NCBI GenBank assembly: GCA_946409745.1
Contig: CAMJXP010000004.1
Span: 1 to 42,266 of the forward strand
Reading direction: 5' to 3'
DNA length: 42,266 nt
DNA from: an uncultured Candidatus Saccharibacteria bacterium
GTDB lineage: Bacteria > Patescibacteriota > Saccharimonadia > Saccharimonadales > Saccharimonadaceae
Part shown: positions 17,740-27,212 of the stretch, piece by piece
Layout of the letters: the number at the start of each line of letters is the position of its first letter
How positions within the stretch are numbered: the stretch's first letter is position 1
Position numbers and translations under genes: made by a program
Notes under the pieces: generated by a model
What the model was told of the DNA's origin: nothing
Seen by the model: only the letters and a program-made list of their open reading frames with translations
The model's database searches: none

Positions 17740-18585
17740 TTATAACAGAGATTTAATCAGTTTTTTTAATTCTTCGTCGTTCTTACACTTAAAGGTAAGG
17801 GTGCGACCGGTAACTTTGGCGACCGAGCCGTATTTCTTTTCGAGAGCATCTTCTTCTTTGTGATATTGATGAGCTTTAGTTAAAACAGTTGAGGAATGTG
17901 GCTTGTTGGTAGCCATGAAACGCTCAACCTTGCGAGCAGTCCAGCCTTCGCTAATAATCTTTGGCAGAATCTTATTAATAGTTTTTTCGTCAGCGGAAAC
18001 GAGCGGACGCATGACGCCTTCGGTAAGTTTTTCTTTGACCATGATTTTTTTAACATCGTCTGGAAGATTTAAGAGACGCATGGTGCCAAGCACGGTGGTT
18101 TCGCTTTTACCAACCTTGGCGGCGATGTCTTCAGTCGAGAGGTTGAATTGATTCTTGAGTTTAGCGTAAGCAGTCGCGAGTTCGATGGCGTTCAAATCTT
18201 CACGCTGAGCGTTCTCGATGATGGAAAGCTCAAGGCGATTCTGGGAATCAAGCGTACGGACGATGGCTGGAATAGTTTTAAGTCCAGCGACTTTCGAAGC
18301 GCGCCAACGACGTTCGCCAGCGACAATCTTGTATTTGCCGTCTTCCTTTGTGACAACGATTGGTTGGAGCACGCCATGTTCTTTAATGGAAGCAGCTAAA
18401 GCATTAATCGCTTCTTCATCAAAATCACGACGTGGTTGTTCTTCATCGCGAATAATATCTTCGAGTTTTAATTCTTTTAAATCACTCGATTTCTTGTCTT
18501 CGGTGGCAGTTGGATCAAATTCATCATCAACTAAATCGGTTGGAATGAGGGATTCAAATCCACGGCCAAGACCTTTCATACTCAT
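17740..18585 (-). CDS. parB: Chromosome partitioning protein ParB
   Basis: KGLGRGFESLIP N-terminus; LKLEDIIRDEEQPRRDFDEEAINALAASIKEHGVLQPIVVTKEDGKYKIVAGERRWRA. Confidence 0.95.
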   Translation of the reverse strand: MSMKGLGRGFESLIPTDLVDDEFDPTATEDKKSSDLKELKLEDIIRDEEQPRRDFDEEAINALAASIKEHGVLQPIVVTKEDGKYKIVAGERRWRASKVAGLKTIPAIVRTLDSQNRLELSIIENAQREDLNAIELATAYAKLKNQFNLSTEDIAAKVGKSETTVLGTMRLLNLPDDVKKIMVKEKLTEGVMRPLVSADEKTINKILPKIISEGWTARKVERFMATNKPHSSTVLTKAHQYHKEEDALEKKYGSVAKVTGRTLTFKCKNDEELKKLIKSLL

Positions 18586-19355
18586 TTGGTTCTCTCCTCT
18601 ACTTCTCTAGTAAATTCTTTATAGGCTTTGGCGCCTTTGCTAAATTTATCATACGCACCGACCGGCACGCCGTGGCTTGGAGCCTCGGCTAAGCGAACGT
18701 TACGTGGAATGGTAGTCTTAAAGGTAAGATTTTTGAAGTATTTCTTGATTTCGGCCAGGACCTGGGCAGAAAGCGAAGTGCGTTTGTCGTACATCGTTGC
18801 GACGACGCCGAGCAAGCGGAGCTTTGGGTTGGCCTGCTTCATGACGAGTTTCATGGACTCGAGAAGCTGCGCAACGCCTTCTAGAGCGTAGAATTCGGTC
18901 TGAACTGGCAATAATAAATAGTCTGACGCAATCATGCCATTAACGGTGAGAAGCGACAAGGATGGTGGAAGATCAATCACGATATAGTCGTAGTTTTCGG
19001 CGACCTGACGGATCGCGTCACGGAGGCGGACAAACTTTTTGGCCATCGAGGTAATCTCGACTTCAGCATTGGCGAGTTCTGGAGTGGCCGGAGCTAAATC
19101 AAAATTCTTGTAGTTGGTCTTAATAATAGCCTCGGATAGACTAGCGGTGCCGAGGACAACTTCGGTCATCGTGGTCTTTAAAGCTTCGTTATTCTTATCG
19201 ATGCCAAGACCAGAAGTAGCATTACCTTGAGGATCGAAATCAACGAGCAGAGTACGGAATTTATCTCTAGCGAGGTAATAGCAAAGGTTGACGGCCGTCG
19301 TAGTCTTCCCTACGCCGCCTTTTTGGTTAGTAACACATATTACCTTCACACTCAT
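18582..19355 (-). CDS. parA: Chromosome partitioning ATPase ParA/Soj
   Basis: VTNQKGGVGKTTTAVNLCYYLA deviant Walker A; VDFDPQGNATSGLG. Confidence 0.96.
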   Translation of the reverse strand: MSVKVICVTNQKGGVGKTTTAVNLCYYLARDKFRTLLVDFDPQGNATSGLGIDKNNEALKTTMTEVVLGTASLSEAIIKTNYKNFDLAPATPELANAEVEITSMAKKFVRLRDAIRQVAENYDYIVIDLPPSLSLLTVNGMIASDYLLLPVQTEFYALEGVAQLLESMKLVMKQANPKLRLLGVVATMYDKRTSLSAQVLAEIKKYFKNLTFKTTIPRNVRLAEAPSHGVPVGAYDKFSKGAKAYKEFTREVEERTK

Positions 19356-19378
19356 ACTGCTTATTATTATAACACAAA

Positions 19379-19404
19379 AATAAGCCCTTGGTAGGGCTTA
19401 TTTT
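19379..19404 (-). terminator. Terminator downstream of rplU
   Basis: AATAAGCCCTACCAAGGGCTTATT followed by TTTG on minus strand. Confidence 0.8.
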
Positions 19405-19405
19405 G

Positions 19406-19714
19406 TTAACCGATTTTGGTGATTTCAATTTCGGAATACTTTTGGCGATGGCCGGTTTCGGTGTGGACGCGCTTCTTGCTGTGGTAGCGGATCACGCGAA
19501 CTTTGTCACCTTTAACTTCTGCGGCTTTCACCTTGGCTGAAACTTTTACGCCTTTTACTGTAGGTGTGCCGACAGTAGTCTTGTCGCCATCAATTACGAG
19601 TAAAGCATCAGTTTCGAGCTCTTTGATTCCTTCCGGGAGGAGGTCCACCCGTAGGGTCTCTTTTTCCTCAACGAGATATTGCTTCCCGCCAACGAGGATA
19701 ACTGCTTTCTTCAT
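19406..19714 (-). CDS. rplU: 50S ribosomal protein L21
   Basis: AVILVGGKQYLVEEKETLRVDLLP...YHSKKRVHTETGHRQKYSEIEITKI. Confidence 0.93.
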   Translation of the reverse strand: MKKAVILVGGKQYLVEEKETLRVDLLPEGIKELETDALLVIDGDKTTVGTPTVKGVKVSAKVKAAEVKGDKVRVIRYHSKKRVHTETGHRQKYSEIEITKIG

Positions 19715-19771
19715 ATTAATCCTTTAAGTTACTCTGAATATTTTATCACATTCAGGGGTTATTTACAAGAG

Positions 19772-21187
19772 TTATTTCTCTTTACCCTTGTCTTCACCCT
19801 TAACGGCACTTTCGACGGACTTCAAAGTCTTACGAGTTTTGTAGAGGTATAGACCACCGCCTAAGATACCGGCTGCTACAACGGAGGCAAGCACGATTTC
19901 GACTGGACCAGTGGATGGGATTTCTTGGCATCCTGGGAGATTTGGATTAGTCTTACAGGTCTCTTCCTCTTGGCAGCCTTCCATCTCTGGGTTGGTAGTA
20001 CAGTCTGGCTTTTTGCACTCCGGAAGCTCTGGGTTGGTTTCACAGGTTGGAGCTGGAGTTGGATCCTCTTCACAGACTACGACTACATTAGCGCTGTCCT
20101 TTTGATTCTGGTTAGAATTGTAGCTAGCAGTAATAGTGTTTTTAAGAGTCTTTTTGCAGTAGGTCTTGTCGGTCGATACCTGAGCCTGGTAAATAACCTG
20201 GACAAGAGCGCCTGCAGCGAGGTCGCCGGTATTATAACCGCTGATATCGATGATATCATCGATTTGTTTGCCGTTTTGATTGGCGAGGTTAAAGATCTTG
20301 GTGCTACCCGGACGAAGGGTAAGACCATTATCATGAACATCTTTAAAGATAACGTTTGTGAGATTGGTGTTGCCAGTGTTTTCAAATTTAACTTTATAGG
20401 TAACAAAGTCGCCTGGCTTGGCGTTAACAGTGTCGGACCAAGTCGTGCCATCAAGAGAAACTTTTTTCTCGAGAGTAGCAGAGGTTTTTTCAGCCACGAG
20501 AGTATAGGTTACGTAGCCAGAATATTCGGCACACCCTGGAAGATTACCAATTAGTTTATTGTAGCCAAGATAAGTACCGCCAGTCGTAAATAAATCCCTA
20601 GGGAGCACAGAACCGTTGGTTGTACCACCGTTGTGAATGATGGCAGTACCGGTTTTGTAGCGCATCACGACGCCGTCAGTCTTAGTGGTGAGATAAGCTT
20701 CATCCCAAACCTTGCCATTTTTCTTAGTCGTAGCAGTAGTATTTTCGACGTAATCCCAGGTAATAATACCGCTAATCATTCCCCGTTCACTGGTGTGAAG
20801 TACGGTCGGATAAGCCGAAGATACTTTTGCAGCGGTTGCTAAACCGAGACCGGTGGAATTAGTATCGGTAGCGGCATTATTGTGGTAATAAATATATACT
20901 TCGTATTCTTTACCTGGAGTGACTTCGACCTGGTCGGAATATTTGGCATTGCTGCCAAGTTCACGAACACGGACGAAATTACGTTCATCACCAACAGCAG
21001 CGTTGTTGGTGATAGAGTTAAAAGTCGCGTATGGTGCTGGGCTTTCGTTGGTGTAGGTTGTACGTGACGGTCCCCAGGCCGAAACTTTCGCCCCACCCAA
21101 GCCAAGAATGGCTAGAAATACAGCAAGAATGGAAGCTAAAGCTAACTTCAACCTACTGCGTTTAGAGTTAATATTTTTGTGGCTCAT
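19772..21187 (-). CDS. Secreted surface protein with DUF11-like domain, Cys repeats and LPxTG-like C-terminal anchor
   Basis: N-terminal signal segment; GDFVTYKVKFENTGNTNLTNVIFKDVHDNGLTLRPGSTKIFN; CETNPELPEC/CTTNPEMEGC/CKTNPNLPGC; IPSTGP-TM-KTRK tail. Confidence 0.8.
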   Translation of the reverse strand: MSHKNINSKRSRLKLALASILAVFLAILGLGGAKVSAWGPSRTTYTNESPAPYATFNSITNNAAVGDERNFVRVRELGSNAKYSDQVEVTPGKEYEVYIYYHNNAATDTNSTGLGLATAAKVSSAYPTVLHTSERGMISGIITWDYVENTTATTKKNGKVWDEAYLTTKTDGVVMRYKTGTAIIHNGGTTNGSVLPRDLFTTGGTYLGYNKLIGNLPGCAEYSGYVTYTLVAEKTSATLEKKVSLDGTTWSDTVNAKPGDFVTYKVKFENTGNTNLTNVIFKDVHDNGLTLRPGSTKIFNLANQNGKQIDDIIDISGYNTGDLAAGALVQVIYQAQVSTDKTYCKKTLKNTITASYNSNQNQKDSANVVVVCEEDPTPAPTCETNPELPECKKPDCTTNPEMEGCQEEETCKTNPNLPGCQEIPSTGPVEIVLASVVAAGILGGGLYLYKTRKTLKSVESAVKGEDKGKEK

Positions 21188-21208
21188 TTTTCTCCTTTCT
21201 AGTTATCT

Positions 21209-23116
21209 CTAAAAATTGCCATTATCGATTATGCTATCATTAAAGCTCGCCATGGATTGACCAGCTTGGCTAGCATCATTTTGAGCGGCGTCCTGAGCAG
21301 CGGCTTCAGCGGCAGCAGCTGGACTAGCAACATTTTCAGAATAATTTTCAGCTTCTTGACGAGTGGCGGCTTCAGCGGCAGCTTGTTGCTCCTGAACAGC
21401 ATGGGCGGCTTGTTCTTGAGCGGCTTGCTGGACAGTGGCAGCTTCAGCCCGGTCAGCGCTTGCAACTTGCTCTGGAGTAGATTGGTTCATCAAAGCCTGG
21501 GTGGTTTGTTCTCTAGCGGCAGCGATGGCGCGAGCGGCATCTTCGTTCTGACTTTGTTGAGCAGCAACTCTTTCAGCTTCGGCGGCGCGAGTGACATCTT
21601 CTTGCCCTTGTTGTTCAATCGCAGAGAAGTTAGCTTGATCTTGCTCTAAGGTTGTAGGTGGAGTGGCATCTTCATCAAGCTCAAGTGAAGCGACGTCTGG
21701 ACTGGCGTGTTCGATTTCTTGCTGTGGATCCTTCGGTGTAAGATCTGGAGTATCTGGTCCTGGAGGAGTTGGGGTATCTGGTCCTGGAGGAGTTGGAGTA
21801 TCTGGTCCTGGAGGAGTTGGAGTATCTGGGTCTGGGATTTCCGGCATACCGGTATAAATAGTGCTTGAACCTTCTGGATTAACCACCTGTTCGCAACCCT
21901 TGAAGCTTTCAATAACGCCCTTTTCATCACGGACCGGCGTCATCTTAACGGTCATAGTACCAATTTCTCTACCGCTAGCATCGGTCCAGTAGAACTGAGT
22001 GACTTCGAGATTGTTCTCGTTTGTCGTACAGCGGACGAGTTCCATGTTTTCGTGAACAATATCTTGACCTGGGTTCTTTACACGCATGTAAGCGTTGTCA
22101 TAACGACCGTTCAAAGTAACTCTTCTCGTCAACGCATTATTCATAATAGTGGCGAAGGTACCTTCGAGAGCAGTGAACTCTTCTGGGCTAAGTGATTCAA
22201 GTTTTGCTTCAGTCTGAGTAAGGTTGAGGCCCTTGAAGCCATCTGGTTGAAGTTCCTCTGGAAGGTTGGCGAGATAGTCGGCAAAGCTTTCAACTTGGTT
22301 GTGAGCAGTGTAAAGGAGCATGTCAACTTCATCAGCGTTACAAACTTCGGCAACTTCAGTAGCATTAGCGAAGGCCACAGAGCTGGTCTTATGTTCAGAG
22401 AGGTACATACCCTTTTCGCCATAGCCATCATAGATGCCTTTCATTCTTTCACCGGCTTCGTTGGCAACGGTGATAACAGCAGGCGTGCCATTCAAAGATG
22501 CATCGTCGGCTCTGTTACCTTTAGCGGCACCCCAAATGCCAAGGCCGATACCGGCAGCAGCGATGAGCAAACAAACACCAGCGGCATATTTACGGGCGGC
22601 ACTATTCTTTTTGGCGCGCTTTTTAACTTCTTTAATGTCTTCTGGGGAGGCCGGTTCGTCTTCGGCAGTTCCCTCTGGTTTAGCTTCGCCGGCTGGCTTT
22701 TCGGCTCCGGTGGCAGCTCCGGCTACGGTGGCGGCAGTAGCGGCGGCGGCCGCAGCGGCGGCTGAATCAGATTCGGAAGTGGTCTCTTCCGGTTTGTCAT
22801 CACTAACTCTTTCAGATTTTGGCTTGGCGCCATACTTGATAAGGATCTCACGGCGCATTTTGAGCATGCGAATTTCTTCCATGAGTTTTTCACGTTCTTT
22901 TTCAAGCTCAGATTTGGTGGCTTTTTCGGCAGCGGTGGCCTTTTCGGCCTCAAGAGTTTTTTCACCACGTTCTTCGTAAGTCTTGCGCTCTTTTTCACCC
23001 ATTACTTCGGAATCGTCGGTTCCGGTTTCGGTGGAAGTTTCTGGAGCTTCGACTGGAGCTTTTTCGTCGGTTGGTTCCCCGCCGGTCGGCGCGCTTTCTG
23101 GACTAGGCATTTTCAC
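21209..23116 (-). CDS. Large low-complexity single-TM protein (Ala/Glu/Gln-rich, Pro repeats)
   Basis: 635-aa ORF, TM YAAGVCLLIAAAGIGLGIWGA, DTPTPPGP repeats, Ala/Gln-rich C-terminus. Confidence 0.75.
   Translation of the reverse strand: MKMPSPESAPTGGEPTDEKAPVEAPETSTETGTDDSEVMGEKERKTYEERGEKTLEAEKATAAEKATKSELEKEREKLMEEIRMLKMRREILIKYGAKPKSERVSDDKPEETTSESDSAAAAAAAATAATVAGAATGAEKPAGEAKPEGTAEDEPASPEDIKEVKKRAKKNSAARKYAAGVCLLIAAAGIGLGIWGAAKGNRADDASLNGTPAVITVANEAGERMKGIYDGYGEKGMYLSEHKTSSVAFANATEVAEVCNADEVDMLLYTAHNQVESFADYLANLPEELQPDGFKGLNLTQTEAKLESLSPEEFTALEGTFATIMNNALTRRVTLNGRYDNAYMRVKNPGQDIVHENMELVRCTTNENNLEVTQFYWTDASGREIGTMTVKMTPVRDEKGVIESFKGCEQVVNPEGSSTIYTGMPEIPDPDTPTPPGPDTPTPPGPDTPTPPGPDTPDLTPKDPQQEIEHASPDVASLELDEDATPPTTLEQDQANFSAIEQQGQEDVTRAAEAERVAAQQSQNEDAARAIAAAREQTTQALMNQSTPEQVASADRAEAATVQQAAQEQAAHAVQEQQAAAEAATRQEAENYSENVASPAAAAEAAAQDAAQNDASQAGQSMASFNDSIIDNGNF
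21746..21832. repeat. 24-bp tandem repeat encoding PDTPTPPG
   Basis: ggtcctggaggagttggagtatct repeated about three times with few substitutions. Confidence 0.85.
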
Positions 23117-23429
23117 CTCCTAAAAATTCTTCGCTAAATTTTTTAATAGCTTCGGTTATCACGGCTTCGGCATCGATGCCGGCGTTTTTGAAGAAATCAC
23201 GGAAAGCATCCGGATCGTTCTCTTCTTGGTCAAACATAATGTTGACTTCAGCAACCTGGGATTTGGACAGTTTGCCAAATAGTGCGTCGAGGATGGCGTC
23301 GTCGAGTTTTTCGACAGCCTCGTCCCGAATTTGGTTGACTTTTTCAGGGGATTCGTCTGGGTATTTCTGGGCGATCAATGGATTGACGAACTTTTCCAAA
23401 GTATCGCGCTCAATAAAATATTGTTGCAT
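23103..23429 (-). CDS. Small alpha-helical protein (DUF5663-like)
   Basis: 108-aa acidic helical ORF overlapping start of downstream gene by 14 bp. Confidence 0.5.
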   Translation of the reverse strand: MQQYFIERDTLEKFVNPLIAQKYPDESPEKVNQIRDEAVEKLDDAILDALFGKLSKSQVAEVNIMFDQEENDPDAFRDFFKNAGIDAEAVITEAIKKFSEEFLGGENA

Positions 23430-23538
23430 AAGTTTGTTTGATTAATGATGACCTTTCTGACTTTATCTTAGCATAAGCTTTTATTTTTGGCAAACAAAAT
23501 TAAGGATTTTTTTAGATTTTTAGAAATTCGGGGCAAGA

Positions 23539-23565
23539 AAAAACCGAACACAGTGTTCGGTTTTA
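23539..23565 (-). terminator. Intrinsic terminator
   Basis: AAACCGAACACTGTGTTCGGTTT hairpin plus T tract. Confidence 0.8.
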
Positions 23566-23615
23566 GTAATTTATGGTTAGATTTTAAATATTACATTGGA
23601 AGATTCCTTCTTATT

Positions 23616-23831
23616 TTATGCAGCTTTTTGTTCTGTTTTCGCGGTGAATAAGGCAAACTTGCCTACTCTCTGACTCTTGATCCTTTCTATAGTTTCTTTT
23701 TTGATTTTCGCTTGGGGAACGTATTCACGTTCATTTATTTCGGTGCCGCCATAGATGGCGAAGTCTACGTCGACATCATCTTTCCAGTCTGAGTCAACGA
23801 CCGTGTTTGGTAATTTTATTATTTCCGCCAT
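23616..23831 (-). CDS. Hypothetical 71-aa protein
   Basis: MAEIIKLPNTVVDSDWKDDVDVDFAIYGG... with AAAGGAAAA upstream; the longer 23966 start runs through AT-rich non-coding-like sequence. Confidence 0.55.
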   Translation of the reverse strand: MAEIIKLPNTVVDSDWKDDVDVDFAIYGGTEINEREYVPQAKIKKETIERIKSQRVGKFALFTAKTEQKAA

Positions 23832-24002
23832 GATTTTTTCCTTTTTTGTTTGTTTTTGTTTGTTATTTGTTAGATTGTTTATTTTATTTTCTAACTTAAT
23901 TTCATTGTAGCACACTTTGCTAAAAAAGTCAATAGTGTTTATGCTTATTTTTCGTGGGTTTGTCAAATTTATAGGGGTAAATTCTTGAAAAAATAGGTTT
24001 AA

Positions 24003-24030
24003 AAAATAGCCCCGGAGTGGGGCTATTTTC
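24003..24030 (-). terminator. Terminator downstream of ileS
   Basis: AATAGCCCCACTCCGGGGCTATT followed by TTTT. Confidence 0.8.
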
Positions 24031-24046
24031 GTTTTCGCTTATGGTT

Positions 24047-26989
24047 TTAGGCGACTTTTTCGAGCGAGATGGTGACGTTTTCGCCAGCAATCTTTGCGAT
24101 TTCGTCGTGGGCGTAGTTCTCGTTCTTCTTGATGTCGTCGGCGAGGACCTCAGTACGGATGAGATCCACGAAGCCCTCTGGTGGATTGACTGAGATAGAG
24201 AGTTTGATGTGGTCATCGACCTGGAGGCCGGCGTTTTTACGGGCGGACTGGACGGCGCGGATGATGTCGCGGGCAAGCCCTTCCCTCTTTAGTTCGTCGG
24301 TCAAAGTCTTGTCGAGGAAGAATTCTTTACCACATTCAACCTTTTTGACGTTAACTTCGTCCATGATGATTTGTTCGTAGAAGTCGTCGAGCTTGTCGCC
24401 GGTGTAAGTGAGCGAGGCGAGTGGCTGGCGAACTTTGATTTGCTCCTCGGTGTCGGACTTTTGCATACGAAGGGCGAGAGCATCCGTGATGATGGCGCGG
24501 GTGCGAGCCATTTCATCGAGGATGGCGGTGTCAATGACGCCGGCTTCTGGCCAGTCTAAGAGGTGGACGGATTCTAATTTCCCGGTCATCTTTTGATAGA
24601 GCTCTTCGGTTAAGAACGGCACGAACGGAGCGAGAATCTTCGCGGTGTAGATAAGAACAAAGTGGAGTGTCGCGAAGGCCTGCATCTTGTCGGCGGTGTC
24701 GTCGTTCTTAGAGAAACGACGGCGAGAACGGCGGACATACCAGTTTGAAAGGTCGTCGATGAATGGTAAGACGTTCTCGAGGGCTTTTGGAATGTTGTAT
24801 TCGGTCATTCCCTCGGTGATTTCGTCGCGGAGTTGGTACATACGGGAGAGGATCCAGAGGTCGAGCGGATGCTTCGGGTCGAGCTTCAAATCGTCACTAT
24901 CGATGCCGTCGACGGCAGCGTAAGTCGTGAAGAAGTCATAAACGTTCCAGAGCATCGCGAGCTTGCGGTTGACGTCGGAGACGTCTTTATCGAGCAGAGC
25001 GAAGTCTTCGCCGGAGAGAACCGGGCTGGATAAAAGCAAGAACCTGAGCGAGTCGGCTGAGAATTGGTCCATGAGGACATTTGGATCGGTGAAATTACCG
25101 AGAGACTTACTCATCTTGCGACCATCGTTACCAGCAAGCGTACCAGTAGTAATGACGTTCTTGTAGGCGTTTTTCGCACCGTTTTTGGCTTTGTCACCAA
25201 AGGCGCCGATTTCGGCGAGCGCGGTGTTTACGGTGTGGACATAATAGAACCAAGCGCGAACCTGACCGACGTATTCAACAATGAAGTCGGCCGGGTAGTT
25301 GGCTTCGAACTTTTCCTTGTTTTCGAACGGGTAGTGCATCTGAGCAAACGGCATGGAGCCAGATTCAAACCAACAGTCGAGAACTTTTTCGATACGGGTG
25401 AAGTGCTCGCCGTCGATATCGAAGGTGATTTCGTCGACCCATGGGCGGTGATAATCATTTAAGGTCTTACCAGAGAGTTCTTCGAGCTCTTTGTAAGAGC
25501 CGATGACTTTAATGCTTCCCTTGTCACCCTTCCAGACCGGCATAGCGGTAGCCCAGAAGCGATCACGCGAGAGGTTCCAGTCTGGAGCTTGCTCGATGTT
25601 TTTAGCGAAACGGCCGTGCTTCAAATGAGCTGGGAACCAGTTGATGTTCTCGTTTTCTTCGAGCATCATGGTCTTTTGGCCTTCTACATCGAAGAACCAG
25701 GATGGGAAGGCGCGGTACATGATGCGCTCTTTCGAGCGTGGGTTAAATGGATATTCGTGTTGAATGTATTCGATTTTCCAGATGATTCCCTTGTCTTCGA
25801 GGCATTTCGCGATGAATTTGTTGCCGGCCCAGGCTTGGATGCCGTGTTCATCGGTGTCGCGAACGCCAAGTTTATGGAGTTCGGCGGCCATTTCTGGCAA
25901 ATAGTAGCCATTTTCATCGAGACAGTCGACGAAATCGACTTCGTGCCTACTAGCGAGAGCAAAGTCGTCTTCACCATAGGCAGGTGCACAGTGGACAATG
26001 CCGGTACCATCTTCGGCGGAAACGAAATCGCCTGGGAGGACGGTATAGGTATCTTTTCTTGCTACAGTTCCCTTGTCGCCACGGAGGCCTAAATCGAAGA
26101 GGCCGTCGGCGACTTTAATAATCGGTTCGTAGGCTTTGCCGACTAAGGCTTTACCCTTCATGGCTTTAAGTGGTTTCTGACCTTCAAAGAGGATTTTGCC
26201 GCGCTCGAGGGCAACGATCAGTTTGTCGCCATTTGCTTCATAAACACCATAATCTAAATCAGGATTAATGGCGAGATAGAGATTGCCCGGCAAGGTCCAA
26301 GGAGTCGTGGTCCAAGCGAGGAAATATTCATCACTATCTTTAACTTTGAATTTAACGTAGGCAGATGGATCAGTGACGGTTTGGTAGGCGTCGTTGTCCA
26401 TCGTGACTTCGGCTTTAGAAACCGGCGTAGCGAACTTTGTATCATACATTAATACTTTTCGCCCTTCATAGATCTTGCCGGCCTCGTAGAGCTGTTTAAA
26501 GGCCCACCAGACCGATTCCATGAAGTCCTTGTTCATCGTGCGGTAAGCATTGTCGAAATCCACCCAACGGCCAATGCGGTCGATGGTAGAGCGCCAAGTT
26601 TCAGAATTCGCGACCATGGATTCGCGAGCCTTGATAATATAGTCTTCAAGTGACCATTTGGTGCCGATATCACGACGATCGGTGATGCCAAGTTGCTTCT
26701 CAACGAAGTTTTCGGCTGGAAGACCGTGGCAGTCCCAACCCCACCTACGTTCAACGCGGTAGCCATTCATGGTCCAGAAACGTGGCACGGCATCTTTCAC
26801 GATGGAGCTAAGAAGCGTACCGTGGTGTGGGTTGCCAGTAATAAACGGAGGGCCGTCATAAAAGACGTAAGATTTGTCGACTGGCCGGCTTTCAACGGAT
26901 TTTTCGAAGGTTTTATTCTTCTTCCACCATTCGCAGACGGCTTTTTCGTAAACGGCGGCTTTCCGACGTTCACCTGCTTTATATTTCAT
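24047..26989 (-). CDS. ileS: Isoleucyl-tRNA synthetase
   Basis: DGPPFITGNPHHGTLLSSIVKD (HIGH-like), GWDCHGLPAENFVEKQLGI, GRKMSKSLGNF (KMSKS). Confidence 0.97.
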   Translation of the reverse strand: MKYKAGERRKAAVYEKAVCEWWKKNKTFEKSVESRPVDKSYVFYDGPPFITGNPHHGTLLSSIVKDAVPRFWTMNGYRVERRWGWDCHGLPAENFVEKQLGITDRRDIGTKWSLEDYIIKARESMVANSETWRSTIDRIGRWVDFDNAYRTMNKDFMESVWWAFKQLYEAGKIYEGRKVLMYDTKFATPVSKAEVTMDNDAYQTVTDPSAYVKFKVKDSDEYFLAWTTTPWTLPGNLYLAINPDLDYGVYEANGDKLIVALERGKILFEGQKPLKAMKGKALVGKAYEPIIKVADGLFDLGLRGDKGTVARKDTYTVLPGDFVSAEDGTGIVHCAPAYGEDDFALASRHEVDFVDCLDENGYYLPEMAAELHKLGVRDTDEHGIQAWAGNKFIAKCLEDKGIIWKIEYIQHEYPFNPRSKERIMYRAFPSWFFDVEGQKTMMLEENENINWFPAHLKHGRFAKNIEQAPDWNLSRDRFWATAMPVWKGDKGSIKVIGSYKELEELSGKTLNDYHRPWVDEITFDIDGEHFTRIEKVLDCWFESGSMPFAQMHYPFENKEKFEANYPADFIVEYVGQVRAWFYYVHTVNTALAEIGAFGDKAKNGAKNAYKNVITTGTLAGNDGRKMSKSLGNFTDPNVLMDQFSADSLRFLLLSSPVLSGEDFALLDKDVSDVNRKLAMLWNVYDFFTTYAAVDGIDSDDLKLDPKHPLDLWILSRMYQLRDEITEGMTEYNIPKALENVLPFIDDLSNWYVRRSRRRFSKNDDTADKMQAFATLHFVLIYTAKILAPFVPFLTEELYQKMTGKLESVHLLDWPEAGVIDTAILDEMARTRAIITDALALRMQKSDTEEQIKVRQPLASLTYTGDKLDDFYEQIIMDEVNVKKVECGKEFFLDKTLTDELKREGLARDIIRAVQSARKNAGLQVDDHIKLSISVNPPEGFVDLIRTEVLADDIKKNENYAHDEIAKIAGENVTISLEKVA

Positions 26990-27007
26990 ATTGACTCCTT
27001 ATTATTA

Positions 27008-27170
27008 AAAAATCCAATGCTTTCGCATTGGAACTCCTAAGAGCGGTACCATCCAATTTCCGATAATTCGGCACTTAATTAATCACTCACGCGGATTCAC
27101 GAACGGTTCTAATCGGTTTCCCTTTCTTCCGTCAGCTCGCAGTTGATAGCTGCTAATAACGCTTTAATAG
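27008..27170 (-). promoter_or_regulatory. T-box-like leader upstream of ileS, with intrinsic terminator
   Basis: T-box motif GGATGGTACCGC, Ile codon ATT in an internal loop (GATTAGAACCG, ATT at 27111-27113), terminator TCCAATGCGAAAGCATTGGATTTTTT. Confidence 0.85.
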
Positions 27171-27212
27171 ATTTAGTTTAGCATATTTTTAACAGAAAAG
27201 AAAATGCTTATA

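Noticed and set aside
17740-19355. Possible parS site near parAB
   Set aside because: I looked for TGTTTCACGTGAAACA-like palindromes and found no convincing match in the window.
22434-22979. 181-aa plus-strand ORF rich in Ser/Ala, and others across 21257-22765
   Set aside because: Antisense reflection of the Ala/Glu-rich low-complexity gene at 21209-23116.
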